Shown here piece after piece: positions 1 to 4,738 of a DNA stretch of 7,518 bases. The translations under genes and the position numbers were made by a program. The first letter of the stretch is position 1; every line of letters starts with the position of its first letter. The notes under the pieces are model-generated. The model was not told where the DNA came from and ran no database searches. It saw only the letters and a list, made by a program, of their open reading frames with translations. Source of the stretch: SAR324 cluster bacterium (GTDB taxonomy: Bacteria > Bdellovibrionota > UBA2361 > JAAZON01); NCBI GenBank assembly GCA_012797725.1, contig JAAZON010000134.1, positions 1-7,518 on the forward strand, in the 5' to 3' direction.

Positions 1-1
1 A

Positions 2-976
2 GTCGGTGTAATAGTTGAGGAGAGGAATTCTAAAGGCCCCTTTGTAGATTTGCTCGATTTTCTGCATAGAGTGGATCTTCGTGTAATTAACAGGCGAATC
101 ATAGAAAATCTGATAAAATGTGGGGCTTTTGATTGTTCAAAACATTCTCGAAAAGAAATGGTTGATCATCTGGATGAATATCTTAAGGGGGCACAATCCC
201 TACAGCGTGAACGGGATACTAATCAAATGTCCTTGTTCGATCTGGGTTCAACGGTTGCAGCAAAAAGACGTAACCCAAACGGAAATGGCAATGGGAATGG
301 AAACGGGAAAGCTAATGGTGAAGTCGAATGGCCAATAAATCAGAAGTTGGCCTATGAAAAGGAGGCTTTAGGTTTCTACATATCGGGGCATCCGCTTGAA
401 AAATTTCAAGCGGAGCTTAAACGTTTGGGTGTTTCCACGACAGAAGATATTAAGAGTATGCAATCTCAGACAAATGTGCGTGTGGCGGGAGTTGTAGCGG
501 CTTTACGTTTGAAGAATACGAAGAAGGGTGACAGATACGCCAGTTATCAGTTGGAGGATTGGCTAGGAACAGTAGAATCAATTGTTTGGCCAGATGTCTA
601 TCGACAAGTCTCTCATATTCTTATTGCAGATGAACCCATTGTTGTTTCAGCAAAACTTGATGTGTCAGATGAAAGGAGGGTTCTGATAGTTGAGAAAGTG
701 GATTCTTTGCTTTCGATTCGTGATCGTTCTGCCAAGCTTGGGCTTTTGAGGCTACGAGGTGATGATAATTTTGAGGAGCATTTGGATCAATTAATGCAAA
801 CTCTTAATAGGTATAGTGGGAATTGTCCATTGAAAGTGCGTATCGAAGTCGAGGATGCGGAAGTTTCTATGGTACTGAAAGATCACAAAGACTCTCCAGT
901 GCGCGTAATGCCCTCAGAAGCGCTCTGTAATGAGGTCGAGCAAATCTTTGGCCGACCGGTATTGTCTTTTATATAG
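2..976 (+). CDS. dnaE: DNA polymerase III subunit alpha, C-terminal part (5' end outside window)
   Basis: This is the last 324 residues of the replicative polymerase catalytic subunit. The frame is open from base 2, so the true start lies upstream, and the TTG at 50 is an internal Leu codon. The piece begins in the helix-hairpin-helix region typical of DnaE (KGPFVDLLDFLHRVDLR, then NRRIIENLIKCGAFD). An internal beta-clamp binding motif, QMSLFDL, sits at bases 224-244. An Asn-Gly linker follows, then the conserved EKEALGFYISGHPLEKF block (about 356-406). An OB-fold follows (TNVRVAGVVAALR, about 470-710), and then a C-terminal domain ending at the TAG at 974-976. No polymerase active-site Asp residues are visible because they lie upstream. 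Family members are about 1,100-1,200 residues long, so roughly a quarter is present. I see no clear terminator after it. The identification rests on several conserved blocks in order and is firm. Confidence 0.96.
   Translation, partial: VGVIVEERNSKGPFVDLLDFLHRVDLRVINRRIIENLIKCGAFDCSKHSRKEMVDHLDEYLKGAQSLQRERDTNQMSLFDLGSTVAAKRRNPNGNGNGNGNGKANGEVEWPINQKLAYEKEALGFYISGHPLEKFQAELKRLGVSTTEDIKSMQSQTNVRVAGVVAALRLKNTKKGDRYASYQLEDWLGTVESIVWPDVYRQVSHILIADEPIVVSAKLDVSDERRVLIVEKVDSLLSIRDRSAKLGLLRLRGDDNFEEHLDQLMQTLNRYSGNCPLKVRIEVEDAEVSMVLKDHKDSPVRVMPSEALCNEVEQIFGRPVLSFI
278..307 (+). repeat. Asn-Gly hexanucleotide repeat inside dnaE
   Basis: Five consecutive Asn-Gly pairs are encoded by six-base units (AAC/AAT followed by GGN), with a sixth Asn-Gly a few codons later (314-319). 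The units differ at synonymous positions (GGA, GGC, GGG; AAC, AAT). The tract lies between the clamp-binding motif and the EKEALGFYISGHPL block, where DnaE proteins vary in length, so it probably forms a flexible linker. Confidence 0.85.
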
Positions 977-1099
977 AATAGTCCTTGGTCTTTGTTTCTT
1001 CGGTAACGATTAATCAGTACGGTTTTGGTCACCTAGGCACACGACCCATATGAAAATGCCCCCAGCCCTTATTCCACTCGAGTTGTATGCAACACGGTT

Positions 1100-1127
1100 G
1101 TCATTGGGAGCGAAGCGTGGCAATCTC
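1100..1127. repeat. REP-like intergenic repeat, 'TCATTG..GAGCGAAGCG..CAATCTC' type
   Basis: The element reads GTCATTG, then GGAGCGAAGCG, then TGGCAATCTC. It matches from memory a dispersed element often written with TCATTGCGAG, GAGCGAAGCG and GCAATCTC, which is abundant between genes in many Deltaproteobacteria, Dehalococcoides and other lineages. The outer ATTG and CAAT pair to give a short stem around the GAGCGAAGCG core. Only one copy occurs in this window, so repetition cannot be shown from this sequence alone. Confidence 0.65.
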
Positions 1128-1164
1128 AAGTAAGTCAATGTCCTTTGTTCATGCAATGGATGAG

Positions 1165-1206
1165 TTAGTATCTCAATACTGAAAGAGGGTCTTGGTATCG
1201 GCCAAG
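1165..1206 (+). other. Two adjacent small hairpins upstream of the AI-2E family gene
   Basis: The first is AGTAT-CTCA-ATACT at 1167-1180, extended by a T-G and a T-A pair to 1165-1182. The second is CTTGG-TATCGG-CCAAG at 1191-1206. Neither is followed by a T-run, so they are not classical terminators. They may be 5' leader structure or chance, since short stems like these are common. Confidence 0.3.
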
Positions 1207-1278
1207 GAAGGCAATGGTTCAGTGTTTCTTACTGGCTGAAGATCTTAATGTTGTAATGACTACATTAGGTAGGGCAAG

Positions 1279-2373
1279 ATGGTTAAACAAACATCCAAGG
1301 AATCATTACTGCCTCCACTCTGGATTCTGAGCACTGCAGTGGTTTCCTTTGCAATTTGGCTTGTTGTGCAACTCAAGGAAATGGTGGTTCTTTTGGTGGT
1401 TGCGTATTCTATCGCCTATGCTCTCGATCCTGTGCTTGACTTTTTTGAAAGAAAGAGAATTTCAAGATCGACTGGCATATTGGTAATCTTAGTAGTCTCA
1501 ATACTTAGCCTCGCCCTGCTTTTTGTTACAGCGGTGCCCACTTTATTAGAGGAATATAAATATCTTTCAGAGAATCTCCCGACGTATGTCGCAAAGGTTC
1601 GAGAACAATTTTCTAGCTTTCAAACCCGACTAGTATTAATGCTTCCGGCTGTAGCTGCAGAAAAAATACAACATATCTCTTTGGCGGATTTAGTGCCCGA
1701 TCTAAATTCTGGGGCGGTCAATAGTATAGTGCAGGGTCTGATCGCCACATTACTGAAAGGATATTCAATTACGTTGACCCTTGTGAACATTGCCCTCCTT
1801 CCTTTTTTTATTTATTACATTGCGGTTGATTTCACACCTATTTACAGGGGGTTTATAGCTCTTTTCCCCTCCGAGAGACGAAAAGTAGTAGTTGAAATAC
1901 TCGACGAGATTGATGTTCTTGTGTCTGCATTTGTGCGTGGTCAAGCTATGGTCGCGAGCATCCTGTTTGTGCTTTATGCAATCGGACTTTCAATTGTAGG
2001 TGTCAAGTTGTGGTTCTTATTGGCCGTTATAGCAGGATTTGGAAACCTTATTCCATATGTTGGGACGATTACAGGTATTACGTTAAGTTCAATAATGGCT
2101 CTTGTTAGCTTTGGTGATTTTCCGCACGTATTATATGTGTGGATTGTCTTTGCTGTTGTGCAATTTCTGGAGGGCTTTGTAGTCACCCCAATAATTGTGG
2201 GTAGTAAAACTGGGTTCACACCTCTTGTTATAATTCTTGCCCTTTTTGCAGGAGGTTCGTTGTTTGGGCTTCTCGGCGTTTTTCTTGCAGTGCCGGCTGC
2301 AGCAGTGTTGAAGGTCTTACTCCGAAGAGCGCATCATAGGCTTATGAAGCAACTTGGAGATGCAAAGTCCTGA
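1279..2373 (+). CDS. AI-2E family (PerM/UPF0118) transporter-like membrane protein
   Basis: This 364-residue polytopic inner-membrane protein has hydrophobic segments near residues 14-31, 35-50, 65-87, 162-182, 222-240, 243-265, 284-300 and 312-347. Family marks are the ALLPFFIYY segment (172-180), the NLIPYVG motif (256-262), and the C-terminal block with EGFVVTPIIVG (298-308) and FGLLGVFLAVPAAAVLKVLL (329-348). The length is normal for the family. The soluble, helical stretch at about 90-150 is also typical. The ATG has an AGGTAGGG-like ribosome site just upstream and is the first start after an in-frame TAG at 1270-1272, so the start is secure. Family members have been linked to autoinducer-2 export, Na+/H+ exchange or unknown transport, and the substrate here cannot be read from sequence. 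It leads a tight cluster with birA and coaX, but I see no biochemical link to them. Confidence 0.93.
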   Translation: MVKQTSKESLLPPLWILSTAVVSFAIWLVVQLKEMVVLLVVAYSIAYALDPVLDFFERKRISRSTGILVILVVSILSLALLFVTAVPTLLEEYKYLSENLPTYVAKVREQFSSFQTRLVLMLPAVAAEKIQHISLADLVPDLNSGAVNSIVQGLIATLLKGYSITLTLVNIALLPFFIYYIAVDFTPIYRGFIALFPSERRKVVVEILDEIDVLVSAFVRGQAMVASILFVLYAIGLSIVGVKLWFLLAVIAGFGNLIPYVGTITGITLSSIMALVSFGDFPHVLYVWIVFAVVQFLEGFVVTPIIVGSKTGFTPLVIILALFAGGSLFGLLGVFLAVPAAAVLKVLLRRAHHRLMKQLGDAKS

Positions 2374-2393
2374 AAATTTCCAGATAATTCCTA

Positions 2394-3179
2394 TTGAATG
2401 CTATGTTTTTAAGAAATCCAGTTGAAGAAGATCAATTAAATAACAGTCTAAAGAGACATTGGGCAATTGAAGTTTATGATGAAGTGCCCTCAACGATGGA
2501 CGTTGCAGAGGAGAAGGTTATGGCAACAAGCTCCCCTCTCTTGATTCTTGCAAAGAAACAATCCTCTGGTCGTGGAAGGCAAGGTAGAGTTTGGGAGAGC
2601 CCAGAAGGGGGATTTTATGGGACATACGCATTCACCACAAATTCTGCTTCCACCTCATTTGGAGGTTTCTCATTGGCTGTTGGTCTTAGCTTAGTGCGAT
2701 CTTTAGGAATTGATGTCGATTTGCTTAAACTAAAATGGCCAAACGATCTTGTTTCTCATGATGGACGAAAACTTGGCGGAATTCTTATTGACGTGAAGCA
2801 CAAATCAAATAGCACCATAGCCTTGATAGGAATAGGAATAAATTTATTAAAAATATCCACCAAGAATATAGATGCTATCTCTGTTGAGGAGCTAAGCGGT
2901 AAACTTCTGACCCCAATTCGAACCGCTATGATGTTAAGTGACGGAGTGTTTGAGACATTTAATATATTTTTAGAAAAGGAATTCTCGTTTTTTAAAGCTG
3001 GTTGGTTGAAGTGCTCATACGGATATAATAGACGTTTTGTTGTGGAAAGTGGGGGAGATTGCGTTGACGGTCTCTTTCGAGATATTGGAAATGATGGCTC
3101 CCTTGTTCTTGAGACCAGAGAAGGGCCTCGTGTTTTAGCTAGTGGACACATAAAGAGGATTTATGCTGCTGACGATTGA
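2394..3179 (+). CDS. birA: Biotin--[acetyl-CoA-carboxylase] ligase, short form without DNA-binding domain
   Basis: This cytoplasmic enzyme activates biotin with ATP and joins it to the biotin carboxyl carrier lysine of carboxylases. Visible signatures are GRGRQGRVW (residues 59-67, biotinyl-AMP loop), KWPNDL (114-119), KLGGILID (126-133) and GIGIN (146-150). A C-terminal SH3-like domain follows, with GLFRDIGNDGSLVLE and ASGHIKRIY. There is no N-terminal helix-turn-helix, so it is the monofunctional class and not an operon repressor like E. coli BirA. The start is uncertain: a TTG at 2394 and an ATG at 2403 (residue 4) are both possible and neither has a good ribosome site. The gap from the upstream gene is 20-29 bases, which suggests co-transcription. 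It overlaps coaX by 17 bases at its end. Confidence 0.93.
   Translation: MNAMFLRNPVEEDQLNNSLKRHWAIEVYDEVPSTMDVAEEKVMATSSPLLILAKKQSSGRGRQGRVWESPEGGFYGTYAFTTNSASTSFGGFSLAVGLSLVRSLGIDVDLLKLKWPNDLVSHDGRKLGGILIDVKHKSNSTIALIGIGINLLKISTKNIDAISVEELSGKLLTPIRTAMMLSDGVFETFNIFLEKEFSFFKAGWLKCSYGYNRRFVVESGGDCVDGLFRDIGNDGSLVLETREGPRVLASGHIKRIYAADD
3152..3158 (+). promoter_or_regulatory. Ribosome binding site setting the coaX start
   Basis: AAAGAGG lies inside the last codons of birA, four bases before the ATG at 3163. It makes this ATG the convincing start and gives a 17-base overlap with birA, consistent with translational coupling. The DIGNTN motif begins only five residues after this ATG, which also fits a true N-terminus. 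Confidence 0.7.
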
Positions 3180-3924
3180 TATAGGAAATACAAATTTAGT
3201 TTTTGGTTGTTTCGAAAAAGACAAGTTGCTTTTTCAGTTCAGGCTACGAACTGACACCGAGAGAACCGTTGATGAGTATTCAGCTCTCTTTCTAACTCTT
3301 TCTCGTCAGAATTATGGAGCAGAATTAACAATTGACCAATGCATAATATCAAGTGTGGTTCCCTCGCTTACAGGTGTTATATGTTCAATGGTTCAAAAAT
3401 TAATCGGTCTAGATGCCTTATTGGTCGGGCCTGGGATTAAAACAGGTCTTAGCTTGAAAGTCCCAAATCCGGGCTCAGTAGGGGCAGATAGAGTGGTTAA
3501 CATGGTAGCTGCAAAGAAGCTGTTTGGTTGTCCATGCCTTGTGATTGATTTTGGCACTGCGACTACCTTTGAGTACATCAACAAAGATGGAGACTATGAA
3601 GGAGGTGTCATTTGTCCAGGGCCTCACGTTTCTATGGCTTCACTAGTGCGTCACACTGCACAGCTTCCAGTAGTCGATTTAATTTGGCCTAAACACGTAC
3701 TGGGGAGGACAACTGTGGATCAGATGCAGGTCGGAGGCGTACTTGGATATGCATGTCTTGTTGGTGGTCTGATTGAGCAAATATCTAAAGAGGTGGGGCC
3801 TGTCTCTCACATTGTTGCAACAGGTGGGCTTGGAAAGATCTTTGCTGAACATTCAAAGAGTATTCTCACCTATGAACCTTCTCTTACTCTTCATGGGTTG
3901 AAGTTCATAGCAGAAATGAACTGA
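3163..3924 (+). CDS. coaX: Type III pantothenate kinase
   Basis: This cytoplasmic enzyme phosphorylates pantothenate, the first step of CoA synthesis. It is an ASKHA-fold kinase of 253 residues, normal for the family. Signatures are DIGNTN at residues 6-11 (phosphate-binding loop), GADR at 107-110 (with the family's catalytic Asp), DFGTATTFEYI at 129-139 (second phosphate loop), GGVICPG at 147-153 and ATGGLG at 219-224, then LTLHGLKFI near the end. The segment usually written IGKNT reads LGRTT (180-184), with Thr in place of Asn, and this may be tolerated variation. Type III enzymes are known to resist feedback by CoA and to need a monovalent cation. It follows birA with overlapping ends, an arrangement common in many bacteria. 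No terminator is visible after the TGA. Confidence 0.95.
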   Translation: MLLTIDIGNTNLVFGCFEKDKLLFQFRLRTDTERTVDEYSALFLTLSRQNYGAELTIDQCIISSVVPSLTGVICSMVQKLIGLDALLVGPGIKTGLSLKVPNPGSVGADRVVNMVAAKKLFGCPCLVIDFGTATTFEYINKDGDYEGGVICPGPHVSMASLVRHTAQLPVVDLIWPKHVLGRTTVDQMQVGGVLGYACLVGGLIEQISKEVGPVSHIVATGGLGKIFAEHSKSILTYEPSLTLHGLKFIAEMN

Positions 3925-3967
3925 AGTCGTAATTGCGCTAGTAACTACAAAAATCTTGTTGACATAC

Positions 3968-4037
3968 TTCCGAGTTCCGCGTTGGGACACTCAAATAAGT
4001 GTTGGGAGATAGTTGGAGGACGAAATACGAATTACGA
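3968..4037. repeat. Degenerate heptamer-type tandem repeat tract
   Basis: Read in steps of seven from 3968 the sequence gives TTCCGAG, TTCCGCG and TTGGGAC, and in the same phase from 4017 it gives AGGACGA, AATACGA and ATTACGA. The middle units are more diverged, although TTGGGA recurs at 4002-4007, 20 bases after its first occurrence. Such GAGTTCC / GAATTAC heptamer tracts are familiar in intergenic DNA of several bacterial lineages, and short tandem heptamers are well described in cyanobacteria. The function is unknown, and the period is seen by eye only. Confidence 0.5.
3973..3983 (+). repeat. Left arm of a distant 11-base inverted repeat
   Basis: AGTTCCGCGTT here is the exact reverse complement of AACGCGGAACT at 4670-4680. 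The arms enclose about 690 bases of the gene-poor spacer. It could mark a decayed element, or it could be two copies of a dispersed repeat motif in opposite orientations. Confidence 0.4.
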
Positions 4038-4437
4038 CAGGGTGGAGTACGCGCTTTGTGTACTACGTAAGGCGCATAGACGTTTAACATAAAACGCCGA
4101 CGCCTGCCGTGTTTCGCGTTCGACGTCAACGTAGACGAAGTCTTTTCACTGCAAGCTTTGAGAGCATCTGCACGATGCGGTGTATGAGAGTCCGACAGGG
4201 GGAAGATAGAGGTTGGGTCGACTAATTTCAGGGTACTACAACAATTAATAATGGCGCTGCATTCAACAGCTGAAGCTCAAGCGATTGTGTAGTAATGTCG
4301 TCGGGCCTCTAGACCAATGAGGATTGAGCTTAGCCTTGCGCAATGTTAAGAGGTATTGTGAAAAAGGCTTGCTCGACTAAGTTGGTCTGCTAAATTGGGG
4401 GGGGTATCCTTTTTTGGAAGCTTCTCGATAAGGAAAG

Positions 4438-4466
4438 AGCTGTAGGCTAAAAACTCCATTACAGCT
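4438..4466. repeat. Seven-base inverted repeat
   Basis: AGCTGTA (4438-4444) and TACAGCT (4460-4466) are exact reverse complements around a 15-base loop, with a possible G-T pair outside. There is no adjacent T-run, so it is not a standard terminator. It lies at the 3' edge of the minus-strand helix-turn-helix-like frame and overlaps that frame's stop codon. Confidence 0.35.
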
Positions 4467-4593
4467 TGGTAGACACATCCAGCTTTTCGTATCCAAATTT
4501 ATTCACAACATGATAAATAGTGGAATTTAAGCAAAAAAGTTTTGCAATGAAAAAAATATCTGCGCCACGCGCTGCAACAACACACCGGGATAC
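4459..4593 (-). pseudogene. Possible remnant of a helix-turn-helix protein (transposase-like N-terminus)
   Basis: The minus strand is open for 44 residues between a TGA (4594-4596) and a TAA (4459-4461), with no start codon of its own. The central part reads VAARGADIFFIAKLFCLN followed by STIYHVVNKFGYEKLD. This resembles by eye the N-terminal helix-turn-helix of IS630-type transposases (a pattern like AARG...IA..F.VS..T.Y..V..F...GL), and less well the Fis-type HTH of sigma-54 activators. The neighbouring frames are broken by stops. It is short and the similarity is from memory, so it may be chance. Confidence 0.22.
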
Positions 4594-4669
4594 TCATATT
4601 TGTTTTCTGGGTTGAGAATTATAGCCTCATTCCGATGACTTACAGAAATACAACTGCTACCTCAGGAAA

Positions 4670-4680
4670 AACGCGGAACT
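4670..4680 (-). repeat. Right arm of a distant 11-base inverted repeat
   Basis: AACGCGGAACT is the exact reverse complement of the arm at 3973-3983. Outside the 11 bases the match stops on both sides. Confidence 0.4.
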
Positions 4681-4700
4681 AAGGAAAAAAGGCAACAAAG

Positions 4701-4725
4701 CGGCATTTTTTCTTCTGCGATGCCG
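4701..4725 (+). promoter_or_regulatory. Hairpin immediately upstream of the peptidase-like gene
   Basis: CGGCAT (4701-4706) pairs exactly with ATGCCG (4720-4725) around a 13-base loop rich in T. The stem ends 13 bases before the ATG at 4739 and covers the area where a ribosome site would be expected. No good Shine-Dalgarno sequence is seen between the stem and the start. It may affect translation, which is inference. Confidence 0.4.
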
Positions 4726-4738
4726 ATATTAGCAGTTA

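Larger units (their letters stand above)
977..1278. other. Intergenic spacer, dnaE to AI-2E family gene
   Basis: These 302 bases contain no supportable gene. They hold a REP-like element (1100-1127) and two small hairpins (1165-1182 and 1191-1206). A TGTAAT at about 1252-1257 resembles a -10 box, but the matching -35 position reads TTACTG, so I do not call a promoter. No Rho-independent terminator is evident after dnaE. A promoter for the downstream three-gene cluster probably lies here, by inference from the layout. Confidence 0.6.
3925..4738. other. Long gene-poor spacer between coaX and the exported peptidase-like gene
   Basis: No intact gene is supportable in these 814 bases. Contents seen are a degenerate heptamer-type repeat tract (3968-4037), followed to about 4140 by further CG-rich, ACG-rich sequence with small dyads (CGTTT...AAACG at 4081-4096 and GCATC...GATGC at 4164-4178). 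There is also a run of eight G at 4397-4404, a 7-base inverted repeat (4438-4466), a possible decayed helix-turn-helix frame on the minus strand (4459-4593), and a hairpin at 4701-4725 just before the next gene. I looked for the conserved cores of tmRNA, RNase P RNA, SRP RNA and tRNA and saw none. A minus-strand frame at 3938-4129 is Arg/Pro-rich, has no family features and lies on the repeat tract, so I do not call it. Confidence 0.6.

Noticed and set aside
301..304. Second HELN in the peptidase-like protein (residues 301-304, about base 5639)
   Set aside because: It is followed by Pro and not by His, and sits in the calcium-repeat region, so it is not a second zinc site. The start and end given are residue numbers.
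1974..2219. Minus-strand 81-residue frame
   Set aside because: It is antisense to the conserved C-terminal membrane region of the AI-2E family gene and has no features of its own.
2756..3151. Minus-strand 131-residue frame
   Set aside because: It is wholly antisense to the well-supported birA and its composition is that of a shadow frame.
3959..3987. TTGACA that could be a -35 box
   Set aside because: The sequence at the expected -10 distance reads TTGGGA or similar, and no gene starts within several hundred bases downstream.
3938..4129. Minus-strand 63-residue frame in the coaX downstream spacer
   Set aside because: It is Arg/Pro-rich, has no recognisable domain or convincing ribosome site, and lies over the heptamer-type repeat tract, so it is more likely chance openness of repeat DNA.
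4060..4240. Possible group II intron or known structured RNA because of clustered small stems
   Set aside because: No domain V-like core or other diagnostic conserved core was found, and the stems are four to five pairs long.
4355..4376. TTGCT preceded by GTGAAAAAGGC as a sigma-54 promoter
   Set aside because: The -24 half lacks the TGGCAC core and only the TTGCT half fits.
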